Shown here: positions 51,201-59,480 of the stretch, one piece after another | Layout: the number at the start of each line of letters is the position of its first letter | Position numbering within the stretch: position 1 is the first letter of the stretch | Origin: Niabella pedocola | GTDB lineage: Bacteria; Bacteroidota; Bacteroidia; Chitinophagales; Chitinophagaceae | DNA length: 64,000 nt | Reading direction: 5' to 3' | NCBI RefSeq assembly: GCF_021044425.1 | Contig: NZ_JAJNEC010000005.1 | Location: 124,001-188,000, forward strand | Position numbers and translations under genes: made by a program | Notes under the pieces: generated by a model | Told to the model about the DNA's origin: nothing | Seen by the model: the letters and a program-made list of their open reading frames with translations, nothing else | Database searches by the model: none

Positions 51201-53173
51201 GGGAACTGGTGGTCAATGGCAAAACGCTGCATCCCCAGCAAAAAGACCTGGCGTTTAACATCAACCTCTTTTTAAAAGACCACCAAAGTCAGCAAAACAA
51301 CATCATCTCCCTTAACGCTACCAGCTTCGATATCAAATATATCAACCGGTTCCTGGGCTTTTTATTTTCCGATATGCAGGGTGAGATCACCGGGAAATTT
51401 GATCTGAAGGGGCCGTTTGACCAGCTGAACATCGTGGGCAAAGGACGCCTGCATAAGGCCGGGCTTCGGGTAAACTTTACCCAATGTTACTATGCCCTGG
51501 AAGACAATGAAATTGAACTGAAGGAAAACGAGATCAACCTGGACGGCATCGTATTGCGGGACACCATTACCAATAACCCGGTATACCTCCAGGGAAGCAT
51601 TGCACATAATTCGTTTAAGAATATGTTCTTTGACGTAAACGTATCTACCCGTAAACCCGGCACCCGTGGCGCCGCCAATAACCGGCCGGTACAGGTGTTG
51701 AACACTACGTATAACGACAACAAAACATTCTATGGCAAGGTAAGGGCTACCGGTTCTTTTTCACTGGTGGGTCCGGAAGACAATGCCTATATGAAAATAG
51801 ATGCCATTGCCTCCAGCAAGGATGAAAGCACGTTTACCATTGCCTCCTCCAGTTCCAAAGCGGGTCAGATGCCGGACTGGCTGGTAGAACGGAAGTTTGG
51901 AGAAGCGATCGGCGACAGTATCTACCGGGATAAAACCAGTAAGATCACCTACGATCTGGATGTAACAGCGAACCCGAAAGTAGAAATGAAATTCGTGATG
52001 GACGACCTTACGGGTGATGAGATCAAGGGGCGCGGATCGGGCACGCTGAACATTCACTCCGGCACTACGGAACCCCTGAGCATTCACGGACGTTTTGACA
52101 TTACCGAGGGCAGTTATAACTATACCTTCCAGTCTTTCTTTAAAAAACCGTTTGAAATAAAGAAAGGCGGCGAAAATTATATTTCCTGGACGGGAGACCC
52201 CATCAGGGCCAACCTCAACCTGGAAGCCCAGTACAAGGCCGAGCGTGTAAGTTTCTCGCCCCTGGCAAAGATCAATATCGACCAGGCCTATGCCAATACC
52301 CGGGAGAATGTTTATGTAACGGCGCTGCTTACCGGCTTGCTGTCAAAGCCCGATTTTAAGTTCCGCCTGGAACTGGACCCCAACAGTAAATACCGGAACG
52401 ATTTTAATATCACCAATGCCCTGCAGCAGATTGAAACCAACGAAACCGAAGTAACCCGCCAGGTAACTTACCTGATCGTTTTCAATAGTTTTGCGCCACC
52501 GGAAACCGGCTCCAATTTCGGAAGCACTGTAAACGAATTCACATATAATACCATATCCAGTTTATCCGGGTTATTCTTTAACGAGATCAATAAAAAGCTG
52601 AATAACGAGCTCACAAAGATCCTGGGCGCCGATGTAAGTGTGGTCTTTAACGGTTCGGTATACAACCGCAATATCTTATCAACGCCCAGCAATAATTTCG
52701 ACATCAACCAGGCCAATGTAAACGGCGCGATACTGGTACCGTTGTTTAAAGACCGTTTTGTAATTTCCCTGGGCAGCTCGATGGAAGTGCCGCTGGCCTC
52801 CTCCATCCAGCAGAGCGTTCAGTTCCTTCCCGATGTAACAGCTGCGTGGATGCTGAACCAGAGCGGTACCATCCGGTTAAACTTTTTTTACCGGGAAAAC
52901 CTGGATTACCTTACCACCAACAGCACCGGGGCCGCCAAGCTCAAACGGACGGGGGGCGGTATTTCCTTCCGGAAAGAATTTGATACCCTCGGCGAAATTT
53001 TCCGTAATGTACGTAAACAGGTACAGCGGGAAATGCTGCTGCAAAGTCCCGTACGGCCGGATTCTTCAAAGCCGGCGCCATCCGATTCATCCCTGCAAAA
53101 ACGGGTAGAACCCGCGCTTATGGAAAAGAAGAAGGAACCGCTTTCGGCTACACCCAAGCCGAAGGTGGATTGA
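48227..53173 (+). CDS. tamB: TamB-like translocation/assembly module protein (DUF490)
   Basis: A giant envelope protein of 1648 residues if started at CTG 48227. The N-terminal anchor (LKKLKKILLIVTGSLLGLVI...) is followed by long beta-helical repeats of the TamB/AsmA type. The C-terminal DUF490 region (about 1150-1560) includes GSFDITEGSYNYTFQSFF-like and FKLRLELDP-like segments. TamB-type proteins bridge inner and outer membranes and help lipid transport and barrel assembly. The first ATG/GTG/TTG in frame is the TTG at 48302, which would remove the membrane anchor; the frame is open upstream to a stop at 48212-48214. The CTG start is therefore inferred. A Pro/Lys-rich tail ends the protein. 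Confidence 0.88.
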   Translation: MKKLKKILLIVTGSLLGLVIILWLALQTPGVQNWLIGKVTKRLSKDLQTRIDIRHVNFSLFNKMHLQGVLVEDRKKDTILSAGEITVNITDWFFLKKNIELKYIGLTDAYIQLQRTDSVWRHQFLLDYFSTPASKSPKKEGAINIAFREVDLRNILLKKKDAWTGEDLTFSLTSLHVDPKHIDFDRKLIDINALTINKPYVALRSYDGNKPETENRNDSPAKPEKPKVAGPQELEWNAGRWEVKAARIEINNGTFKTDNDTIPPDAGEFDGRHIEFAKIDIDLRKVRWWMDTITTQIDLTTAERSGLLVKKLAANARVTPREITFNNLDLQTNDSRLTDYFSMKFASFASMNRYISDVHMEGRFKKANVNSDDIAFFAPAMRTWKKKIILSGDIKGPVASLTGHKLEIQAGNQTYFAGDATLSGLPDIDETFIDIKANDFRTTYADALAFAPALKKITVPDLARLQYLNFVGSYTGFIRDFVTYGTLRTALGTVKTDVNMKIPATGNPVYSGNVSTDNFNLGPFLKNQDLGFVSFNAKLKGAGFDPARGSVALSATVNYVDFNQYRYKNITADGEINNKVFDGKLKVADPNADLDLNGLVDFSKTTPAFNFISDIRKIRFKTLNLFQENIELTGKINAQFTGKSIDDFLGHATVTDAVLIRNDSPLSFDSLAIYSSQEEDKKRLHIASNEFSVDLFGIYNIRDLPNSVIGFLNRYYPAYIKPPTRAVKEQAFSFEIKTHNFDAFTPIIDSSLGGLNNASVTGSINTFTNSLALDAEVPFFSYDRLKFNDVSLTGRGNYDSLSLTGRTTNILIGDSLNVPLALFNISARNDVSRVMIYSGGAAGLDQARLNTLVRTYSNGVKIEFAPSSFVLNGKTWNIENNGELEFRQNVPAHGQLVLRESSQEIRIRTLPSDVGSWNDIAVTLKDLNLGDLSKYIVPDNRLEGMASGDFLLENPGKNMRIISNNFMGRGIRFDNDSLGDISARMVFDLPTRELVVNGKTLHPQQKDLAFNINLFLKDHQSQQNNIISLNATSFDIKYINRFLGFLFSDMQGEITGKFDLKGPFDQLNIVGKGRLHKAGLRVNFTQCYYALEDNEIELKENEINLDGIVLRDTITNNPVYLQGSIAHNSFKNMFFDVNVSTRKPGTRGAANNRPVQVLNTTYNDNKTFYGKVRATGSFSLVGPEDNAYMKIDAIASSKDESTFTIASSSSKAGQMPDWLVERKFGEAIGDSIYRDKTSKITYDLDVTANPKVEMKFVMDDLTGDEIKGRGSGTLNIHSGTTEPLSIHGRFDITEGSYNYTFQSFFKKPFEIKKGGENYISWTGDPIRANLNLEAQYKAERVSFSPLAKINIDQAYANTRENVYVTALLTGLLSKPDFKFRLELDPNSKYRNDFNITNALQQIETNETEVTRQVTYLIVFNSFAPPETGSNFGSTVNEFTYNTISSLSGLFFNEINKKLNNELTKILGADVSVVFNGSVYNRNILSTPSNNFDINQANVNGAILVPLFKDRFVISLGSSMEVPLASSIQQSVQFLPDVTAAWMLNQSGTIRLNFFYRENLDYLTTNSTGAAKLKRTGGGISFRKEFDTLGEIFRNVRKQVQREMLLQSPVRPDSSKPAPSDSSLQKRVEPALMEKKKEPLSATPKPKVD

Positions 53174-53184
53174 TGGTTGGAATG

Positions 53185-53226
53185 GAGATTCAGGATTTCA
53201 GAATTGAGCTTTCAGACAATTTGAAA
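53185..53226. repeat. 7-bp register array, 6 units (CAGAATT type)
   Basis: GAGATTC, AGGATTT, CAGAATT, GAGCTTT, CAGACAA, TTTGAAA begin 12 bp after the tamB stop codon. Confidence 0.65.
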
Positions 53227-53330
53227 CATGTGTAAGTGGAGGTATGGATACAGCGCCTCCGGGCCACTTCAGCCTTGCTCAAAATTTCCTACTTTTACCC
53301 TTTTTGATTCCAGTGAAATACGACAGCACT

Positions 53331-53894
53331 ATGTGGAGAAAACTTTTGGGCATTCCATGCATGATCATTGGCGGCATGATCTTTTTATTTTTCCTGTACA
53401 ATCTGCAAAACATCCACATACCTCGGGCCGGGCTGTATACTACAGCGGGAGCTGTTATTTTTATAGCCGGAACCCTTCTTATAGACCCGCACCCTTATTT
53501 TAAATACCGCAAACAAAGAGCCGCCGCCCTAAACGCATTCAACAACCTGCTGGCAAACGGGGAAAAGATCACCGTAGATCTCAGGGAATGTATAATAACA
53601 GCACACCAGTATTATGAGGAATTTGAAACCGGCACCAACCGCTCGCGCGCTTTGGATGCAGCCATTGGCGAAGCCCATCGCAATATCCGGTCGGCTGAAA
53701 TCCGTCAGAGTTTCTTTTCCTTTTCGTATTTCAACCCCCGCTTAAATCAAACGGAAATCTTTAAAAGTCCGGTTATTTATAAAGACAAAATCACATTGGA
53801 ATTCCTGTTGCATCATCAGCAAACAACGCTTTTGTATGTCAGCAAGTCGGATCGTTCTTTATACTACTTCGACCTCGATTTTTTGGAAACATAA
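53331..53894 (+). CDS. Two-helix membrane protein of unknown function
   Basis: Not recognised. From the ATG at 53331 it has 187 residues; the earlier ATG at 53244 gives a head that covers spacer and a TACTTTTA box. Two hydrophobic helices, GIPCMIIGGMIFLFFLYNL and TTAGAVIFIAGTLLI, form a hairpin at 6-50. The cytoplasmic part (about 60-187) is mixed helix and strand and contains KITVDLRECIITAHQYYEEFE and ending LLYVSKSDRSLYYFDLDFLET. It follows tamB but is separated by a heptamer array, so co-transcription is uncertain. Confidence 0.65.
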   Translation: MWRKLLGIPCMIIGGMIFLFFLYNLQNIHIPRAGLYTTAGAVIFIAGTLLIDPHPYFKYRKQRAAALNAFNNLLANGEKITVDLRECIITAHQYYEEFETGTNRSRALDAAIGEAHRNIRSAEIRQSFFSFSYFNPRLNQTEIFKSPVIYKDKITLEFLLHHQQTTLLYVSKSDRSLYYFDLDFLET

Positions 53895-53924
53895 CGGCTG
53901 CCACCCGGGAGTCAATCATCGAGC

Positions 53925-53959
53925 CATCAGCTATTAGCTATCAGCAGTCAGTTATCAGT
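53925..53959. repeat. 7-bp register array, 5 units (TATCAGC type)
   Basis: CATCAGC, TATTAGC, TATCAGC, AGTCAGT, TATCAGT lie 30 bp after the stop codon of the membrane-protein gene. Confidence 0.75.
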
Positions 53960-54074
53960 TGGTTCTGGACTGAATTTGAAGATTTGAAAATGAAAATCCC
54001 ATGGTCCATCTTCAGGTTTCATCTATCAGTGGATCCCGTTGAGCGACATGGATTCTATTCCAGGCATTAAACGA

Positions 54075-54109
54075 AATTCAACCTGAAACGTTGAACATTT
54101 AACCTGGAA
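54075..54109. repeat. 7-bp register array, 5 units (CCTGAAA type)
   Basis: AATTCAA, CCTGAAA, CGTTGAA, CATTTAA, CCTGGAA end 7 bp beyond the dxs 3' end. The words are close to those at 34958 and 25778. Confidence 0.75.
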
Positions 54110-54116
54110 CGGACCT

Positions 54117-56063
54117 TTAGCTCACGCTTGAAAATCCTTCCGTTGTAACCGTTATTTTCTCGCGCATCATTTCGCGCACAGCAGTTATAATACCTTCGGC
54201 ATCATAACCACATTCCCGGTGCAGCTCCTTGGGTGTGCCATGCTCTACAAGACGATCAGGAATCCCCAGGATCCGTACCTCGTTTTTATAACCGTGTTTG
54301 GCCATAAATTCGAGTACCGCGGCACCGATGCCACCGATAACGGTTCCATCTTCTACCGTAACCAGTTTGGGATATTTTTGACAGGCTTCGTGAAGCAATG
54401 CTTCATCCAGCGGTTTTGCAAAACGCAGATCGTAATGTCCGGGTAAAATGCCGTCCTGGTGCAGGGTACGGATCGCGGATGCTGCAAAATTGCCCGGGTG
54501 GCCAAAGCTCAGGATGGCAATATCTTTTCCTTCCTTTAACCGGCGGCCCTTACCAACAGGAATTTCTTCCATGGGCGTGCGCCATTCCGGCATCACTCCC
54601 TCGCCGCGCGGATAGCGGATCACAAAAGGAAATTCATTTTTTTTCAGTTGCGCGGTATACATCAGGTTGCGCAGCTCCGACTCATTCATCGGCGCGCTCA
54701 CAATCATATTGGGAATACAGCGGAAGTACGCAATATCATAACAACCATGGTGGGTGGGGCCATCATCCCCTACCAACCCGGCCCGATCTAAACAAAAGAT
54801 CACCGGCAGCTGCTGGATGGCTACATCATGCACGGCCTGATCATAGGCACGCTGCATAAAGGAGGAATAAATATTACAAAAAACCCGCAACCCCTGGGTG
54901 GCCATACCCGCACTGAGGGTAACCGCATGTTGCTCACAGATTCCCACATCCAGTGCACGGTTGGGCATTTGCTCCATCATGTACTTTAAGGAGCTACCCG
55001 ACGGCATGGCCGGGGTAATTCCAAAGATGCGGTCATTTTTTTCTGCGAGTTCGATGATCGTTTTACCAAATACATCCTGGTATTTGGGAGGCTGGGGCGT
55101 TTCAAAAGTCTTTTTAATGATCTCGCCGGTCACCTTATCAAACAAGCCGGGTGCATGCCATTTGGTTTGGTCCTTTTCAGCCAGCGCATATCCCTTTCCT
55201 TTTGTGGTGATCACGTGCAGGATCTTGGGACCGCCGATCTGTTTCAGATCCTTTAAAGTATCTACCAGTTTGGTGATATTATGCCCGTCGATAGGCCCGA
55301 AATACCGCAGCTTCAGCGACTCAAAAAGATTCGAGTTGCTGTTCAGCATGCCCTTTAGCCCTTCCGCCAGTTTATGCGCAATGCTCTTGGAAATGCTTTT
55401 GCCCACCGGCAGTTTATTCAAGGCATTCCAAACATCATCTTTAAATTTATTGTACTTTGGAGAAACGGTAATATCGGTAAGGTACTCTTTTAATGCCCCT
55501 ACATTCGGATCAATGCCGATGCCATTATCATTCAGGATGATCAGCATATCGGTATTGGATACACCTGCGTGATTCATGGCTTCAAAAGCCATCCCTGCCG
55601 TCATGGAACCATCGCCGATCACAGCCACCACCTTACGATCCTTTTCACCTTTGTATTTTGCCGCAATCGCCATACCCAAAGCCGCCGAAATAGACGTGGA
55701 GGAATGTCCCACTCCAAAGGTATCATATTCGCTTTCCGCGATCTTGGGAAACCCGCTCAACCCGTTATACTTCCGGTTGGTTTCAAAGCGATCCCGGCGG
55801 CCGGTAATAATTTTATGCCCATAGGCCTGATGCCCCACATCCCAAACCAGGAGATCTTCCGGTGTATTGTATACATAGTGCAGGGCCGTGGTCAGTTCCA
55901 CCACCCCTAAACTGGCAGCAAAATGCCCGCCATGTACACTTACTACATCAATAATGTATTGCCTGAGTTCATCGCAAAATTCGTGAAGTTTATCTTCCGG
56001 TATCTTTTTAAGATCCGCAGGTGTATTCACTTGCTGCAAAAGTGGTCCAGGAGTTATTGCCAT
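54117..56063 (-). CDS. dxs: 1-deoxy-D-xylulose-5-phosphate synthase
   Basis: A thiamine-diphosphate transketolase-type enzyme (648 residues from the ATG at 56063; an ATG at 56069 and a TTG at 56084 are also in frame). It joins pyruvate and glyceraldehyde 3-phosphate in the first step of the non-mevalonate isoprenoid pathway. Visible motifs are VWDVGHQAYGHKIITGR, the ThDP motif GDGSMTAGMAFEAMNHAG...NDNGIGI, GPIDGHN, and DRAGLVGDDGPTHHGCYD in the pyrimidine-binding domain. Its length is normal. It is transcribed alone here. Confidence 0.96.
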   Translation of the reverse strand: MAITPGPLLQQVNTPADLKKIPEDKLHEFCDELRQYIIDVVSVHGGHFAASLGVVELTTALHYVYNTPEDLLVWDVGHQAYGHKIITGRRDRFETNRKYNGLSGFPKIAESEYDTFGVGHSSTSISAALGMAIAAKYKGEKDRKVVAVIGDGSMTAGMAFEAMNHAGVSNTDMLIILNDNGIGIDPNVGALKEYLTDITVSPKYNKFKDDVWNALNKLPVGKSISKSIAHKLAEGLKGMLNSNSNLFESLKLRYFGPIDGHNITKLVDTLKDLKQIGGPKILHVITTKGKGYALAEKDQTKWHAPGLFDKVTGEIIKKTFETPQPPKYQDVFGKTIIELAEKNDRIFGITPAMPSGSSLKYMMEQMPNRALDVGICEQHAVTLSAGMATQGLRVFCNIYSSFMQRAYDQAVHDVAIQQLPVIFCLDRAGLVGDDGPTHHGCYDIAYFRCIPNMIVSAPMNESELRNLMYTAQLKKNEFPFVIRYPRGEGVMPEWRTPMEEIPVGKGRRLKEGKDIAILSFGHPGNFAASAIRTLHQDGILPGHYDLRFAKPLDEALLHEACQKYPKLVTVEDGTVIGGIGAAVLEFMAKHGYKNEVRILGIPDRLVEHGTPKELHRECGYDAEGIITAVREMMREKITVTTEGFSSVS

Positions 56064-56441
56064 TCGCATCCGATTATGCTGCAAAAATACATAAATATTC
56101 CCTTTATGGAGGAGTTTTCCTTTCCCGGAAGGAATGCCTCAGAAGCACTGAAACACAGAAATTTAAATACCAGGTATAGGGGTCAAAGACATAAATCCGA
56201 AATAAAGACGGCTGTTCCGGGAATTTATAATCTTTTCATGGCTCCGGTGTGTGCGCTGCCCCGTTTCACGCAACGATGCTGAGGGGCAAAGACGTAAAGC
56301 GACTGCAAAAGCCACGAATACGTTCGTTGCCGGTTATTTATCGAAGTACCGTGCTTTGATCCATTTCGATTCAGTCCCAAATTAAATAAAAAAAATTCAA
56401 CGCTTCAGTGTCTCAGTGCTTCTGTGGCCATTACCCCGGCT
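56064..56441. other. Spacer between nagA and dxs bounded by inverted repeats
   Basis: GCCTCAGAAGCACTGAAACACAG (56136-56158) matches the complement of 56406-56428 at 20 of 23 bases. Between them, GTTTCACGCAACGATGC near 56250 resembles, on the opposite strand, the GCATCGCTGCGTGAAAC piece of the 173-bp tandem repeat. No gene is seen. Confidence 0.6.
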
Positions 56442-57554
56442 TCAGGAAAGATCCAGTGTTTCATAGGAGGTCAGCGCATCATCAAACACCGAAAAAACCG
56501 CCGGGTAACCCTTTTTTATAAACCCGATGCGGTCATCCATCCGTATGGCCCGTGCCGGCCGGCAGGTAGCCATCTCTACAGCCTCCTGTAAGGAAACACC
56601 CACGAAATCCACGGCGTTCTTCATGGCCTCGGGCATTGATATCGCTGCCCCGGCTAAACTGCCTGCTTTATCGCGGTAATAGCCATCGATCATTTCAATA
56701 TCCAGCCCCTCCCAATCGAAACGCGTTTTCCGGCGTCCCAGGAAGGATGCATCGCTGATGAGGAACAGGTGGTCTTTTTTCTGCCGGTACGCAACCCGGG
56801 CAGCCGCGTAATGACAGTGCCCTCCGTCCAGTATAATAGGTGCATAGACCGCTTCGTTATCAAAAGTAGCCCCCACCAGGCCGCATTCCCGGTGCCCCAG
56901 TTGAGTCATGGCGTTATAAAGATGCGTAACCAGGCGAATGCCCATCGCGAAATAACGTTGCGCCTGTTCGTAATTCATCATTGAATGACCCGCCGACAAC
57001 ACAATACCGGTATTGAGCAGGCGTTCCAGCTGTACATCGGTAAAACATTCCGGGGCGATGGTCATAACCTGTATCACCCCCTGGCCCAATGCAATGATTT
57101 CATCCAGTTCGCGGTCCGTGGGTTTGCGGATGATCTGTTCATTATGCGCTCCTTTTTTTGCCGGGTTCATAAACGGTCCTTCCAGGTGCATGCCCAGGGT
57201 GCCGGGTTGTGTTTCGTTAAACCGGCGGATGGCATCAATGGCAGTGCGTATGGTTTCCTGCGGGGAACTGATCAGGGTGGTCAGGAAAAAAGGCGTAGCA
57301 TAGGCCCTGCTGGCCTGGTACATATCCTCAAGGGTTTCCAGGTCCGGATTTTTTGAAAAGTAACGCCCGGTGCCCCCGTTTAGCTGGATATCGATAAAGC
57401 CTGCGGAAATATTTTTGCCTTTGAGCTCAACCGGTTCGGCCGTCTCCGGCACTTCTTTTTGCACAGCAACGATCCGGCCTTCGTTTATAAGGATACAATG
57501 TTCTGTTAACACTTCACTGCCGGTATAAATAACGGCATTGTGGATTGCCTTCAT
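56442..57554 (-). CDS. nagA: N-acetylglucosamine-6-phosphate deacetylase
   Basis: An amidohydrolase-fold deacetylase (370 residues) that yields glucosamine 6-phosphate from GlcNAc-6-phosphate in amino-sugar recycling. Metal and catalytic residues are Glu125 in GMHLEGPFMN, His190 in LSAGHSMMNYEQ, His211 in VTHLYNAMTQLGHRE and Asp268 in LISDASF. Its length is slightly below the usual 380-390. No nagB or transporter gene is adjacent. Confidence 0.93.
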   Translation of the reverse strand: MKAIHNAVIYTGSEVLTEHCILINEGRIVAVQKEVPETAEPVELKGKNISAGFIDIQLNGGTGRYFSKNPDLETLEDMYQASRAYATPFFLTTLISSPQETIRTAIDAIRRFNETQPGTLGMHLEGPFMNPAKKGAHNEQIIRKPTDRELDEIIALGQGVIQVMTIAPECFTDVQLERLLNTGIVLSAGHSMMNYEQAQRYFAMGIRLVTHLYNAMTQLGHRECGLVGATFDNEAVYAPIILDGGHCHYAAARVAYRQKKDHLFLISDASFLGRRKTRFDWEGLDIEMIDGYYRDKAGSLAGAAISMPEAMKNAVDFVGVSLQEAVEMATCRPARAIRMDDRIGFIKKGYPAVFSVFDDALTSYETLDLS

Positions 57555-57589
57555 GGTAATGGGGTTTATGCAAATATAACAACTGGCTA

Positions 57590-57617
57590 AACGCAGAACG
57601 CCAAACGCAGAACGCAG
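57590..57617. repeat. 7-bp register array, 4 units (AACGCAG type)
   Basis: AACGCAG, AACGCCA, AACGCAG, AACGCAG form a cleaner tandem repeat than the other arrays. It lies 36 bp upstream of the nagA start. Confidence 0.75.
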
Positions 57618-57674
57618 ATTTCTGGTTGAATGCTACAGGTTCAATTACTGTTTAATACTCAATGTATGTTCACA

Positions 57675-57695
57675 ATTGACCATTCACCATTGCCT
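57675..57695. repeat. 7-bp register array, 3 units (ATTCACC type)
   Basis: ATTGACC, ATTCACC, ATTGCCT. Confidence 0.55.
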
Positions 57696-57758
57696 TTCGG
57701 GGACATGGACACAGAGGAAACCTGCCATAGATTTCAGTTCATCGATCCCGGACGTAAT

Positions 57759-57793
57759 CAGCTGAAGACTGATTGCTGAATGCTGACGGCTCA
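57759..57793. repeat. 7-bp register array, 5 units (NNNCTGA type)
   Basis: CAGCTGA, AGACTGA, TTGCTGA, ATGCTGA, CGGCTCA. TTGCTGA is shared with the array at 3782. Confidence 0.75.
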
Positions 57794-57849
57794 TTTTCAC
57801 ATTCCTACGTCTTCATATTTTCAAATTCCCCGGAGTCCCGCATCTCCTG

Positions 57850-57857
57850 TATATTTA
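57850..57857 (+). promoter_or_regulatory. -7-like element TATATTTA before the dCMP deaminase gene
   Basis: One base from TAnnTTTG and 16 bp before the ATG at 57874. No convincing -33 element is seen. Confidence 0.3.
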
Positions 57858-57873
57858 CAGTAATTGAAGCAAG

Positions 57874-58371
57874 ATGTCAAAGAGAACCGATTATATTTCC
57901 TGGGATGAATATTTTATGGGCGTGGCCCTGTTGTCTGGCAAGCGGAGCAAGGATCCTTCCACACAGGTGGGAGCCTGCATCGTAAATCAACAGAACAAGA
58001 TCGTAGGTGTAGGATATAACGGGTTGCCCATCGGCATCAGCGACGACCAGTTTCCCTGGCAAAACGAAGGTGCGTTCCTGGATACCAAGTACCCCTATGT
58101 TTGTCATGCAGAGCTCAATGCCATCCTGAACAATATCGGCATGAATCTCAGTGGCTGTAAGATCTACACTGCTTTATTCCCCTGCAATGAATGCAGCAAG
58201 GCCATTATACAATCCGGCATCGGCGAAGTGATTTACCTTTCAGACAAATATGCCAGTAAAGAAAGTTTTATTGCAGCCAAACGCATGCTGCAAACAGCCG
58301 GTATTCAGCTCCGGAAGATGACGCCGGATGTAAATGAGGTTACTCTTTCCTTTGATGAAAAAGGCGTATGA
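57874..58371 (+). CDS. dCMP deaminase family protein (zinc-dependent)
   Basis: A 165-residue cytidine/deoxycytidylate deaminase-fold protein. Zinc ligands and the catalytic Glu are His78 and Glu80 in YVCHAELNA, and Cys104 and Cys107 in LFPCNECSK. The GYNGLPIGISDD loop at 48-58 is typical of dCMP deaminase. It would make dUMP for thymidylate synthesis. It sits near a DHFR-like gene, but that gene is on the other strand and of the RibD type, so a joint folate/thymidylate role is not implied. Confidence 0.92.
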   Translation: MSKRTDYISWDEYFMGVALLSGKRSKDPSTQVGACIVNQQNKIVGVGYNGLPIGISDDQFPWQNEGAFLDTKYPYVCHAELNAILNNIGMNLSGCKIYTALFPCNECSKAIIQSGIGEVIYLSDKYASKESFIAAKRMLQTAGIQLRKMTPDVNEVTLSFDEKGV

Positions 58372-58470
58372 TCCGCAGGACATCCCTTTAAAGATTTTGT
58401 AAAAGCAGTGTTACAGGTGAAACCATTCAGCAAGCTGTGCCGGTATCCCGCAATGGCGCTGCTGCCATCA

Positions 58471-58986
58471 TTAAAGTTTTTTATACCGCAACTGCAGCAC
58501 ATCATTACTCAGTTGCTCCTGTGCAACCAACTTAAGCCGGATATTTAACCCGTCATTTGTACCTAAGATTCCCCCAACTGTAATCGTTGGAATCACATTT
58601 AACACCACATCGGTTACCCGGTCCTTTTCAAGGAATGCATTGTAGGTCTCTGTACCGCCGCCAATAAACATTTCATTAGCGCCCCTTGCCTCCAGGTATT
58701 TCACCGCCTCTTCGGGACTATTGGTTACCTGATATGCATCAGTTGTTTGTCGAGTTGAAGAAAGTATAACAAATACCACCTCCGGAAGTACTTCCCTCAC
58801 CTTGTCGATTCCACCAAAGGCGGTTACAAAATTTTCGAATGATTTTCTTCCCATTACAAGATTCCCCACACGGTTTATATACTGAATGGACAAGCCGATT
58901 ATCTCCGACGGCACTTCATGACCGGCATTTTCAGACAGGAGTAGTTTTCCATTTGCAGAAACATTTGCGTATACTGTTATTTTCAT
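58471..58986 (-). CDS. Dihydrofolate-reductase-like (RibD C-terminal domain) protein
   Basis: 171 residues from the ATG at 58986 (MKITVYANVSANGKLLL); the upstream ATG at 59007 adds only seven residues. It has the DHFR-like fold of the RibD C-terminal domain: NLVMGRKSFENF, VVFVILSSTRQ and ANEMFIGGGTETYNAFLE. The NADPH-binding GGGT motif is present. Members reduce small molecules with NADPH; the substrate is unknown. It diverges from an HxlR-type regulator across 89 bp with a clear palindrome, suggesting regulation by that protein. Confidence 0.88.
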   Translation of the reverse strand: MKITVYANVSANGKLLLSENAGHEVPSEIIGLSIQYINRVGNLVMGRKSFENFVTAFGGIDKVREVLPEVVFVILSSTRQTTDAYQVTNSPEEAVKYLEARGANEMFIGGGTETYNAFLEKDRVTDVVLNVIPTITVGGILGTNDGLNIRLKLVAQEQLSNDVLQLRYKKL

Positions 58987-59040
58987 AAAAAGAATTTGTA
59001 TCACCAAAAGTATCAGCGAATTACTTTACTTTCATTATCC

Positions 59041-59065
59041 GTTAACCGGAGGTAACCACTTACCT
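59041..59065. promoter_or_regulatory. Palindromic operator candidate for the HxlR regulator
   Basis: AGGTAA-CCAC-TTACCT (59050-59065) is a perfect 6-4-6 inverted repeat, overlapped by GTTA-N8-TAAC (59041-59056). It lies in the spacer of the divergent DHFR-like and HxlR genes, 10 bp from the HxlR ATG. Confidence 0.65.
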
Positions 59066-59075
59066 GGAAGTAACT

Positions 59076-59441
59076 ATGCATATAAAAAGACCAGAAAAAA
59101 CAAGGCCAGAATGTATCCAGAACCTGCTTGCACTAAGGGACAGTCTTGAACTTTTAGGAGGCAAGTGGAAACTTTTGATCGTACTGCATATCAGCTGCCG
59201 GCCAAAAGAATTGCTGCATTTCAAAAAACTGGAAAAAGAAATCACCGGCATATCGGCGAAGATGCTTTCAAAAGAGTTGAAAATACTTGAAGAAAATAAA
59301 ATCGTAACCCGTACCGTCCAAAACACCCGGCCGGTTACCGTTACCTATACCCTCACAACATACGGGCAAACACTTATTCCCATCGCAGATGCATTGCAAC
59401 AATGGGGCTTACACCACCGGAAAATAATAAAAGGAAAATAA
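59076..59441 (+). CDS. HxlR family transcriptional regulator
   Basis: A 121-residue winged-helix regulator of the HxlR type. RDSLELLGGKWKLLIVLHI at about 22-40 is the signature, followed by LLHFKKLEKEITGISAKMLSKELKILEENKIV and the wing VTVTYTLTTYGQTL. Two cysteines (Cys13 and Cys42) could serve as thiol sensors, as in HypR/YodB relatives, though this is inference. It probably controls the divergent DHFR-like reductase, a common arrangement for reactive-electrophile responses. Confidence 0.93.
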   Translation: MHIKRPEKTRPECIQNLLALRDSLELLGGKWKLLIVLHISCRPKELLHFKKLEKEITGISAKMLSKELKILEENKIVTRTVQNTRPVTVTYTLTTYGQTLIPIADALQQWGLHHRKIIKGK

Positions 59442-59480
59442 AGCAAGCGGAATATTAATCAACAGACACGGTGCTGGCGA

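Larger units (their letters stand above)
57555..57873. other. Spacer rich in 7-bp word arrays
   Basis: The 319-bp spacer between divergent nagA and the dCMP deaminase gene carries three separate heptamer runs (57590, 57675, 57759) and a TATATTTA box. No gene is supported. Confidence 0.6.

Noticed and set aside
53925..54109. Heptamer runs read as Rho-independent terminators or attachment sites
   Set aside because: They form no strong hairpin, lack T-runs, and occur in promoter, terminator and intra-operon positions alike.
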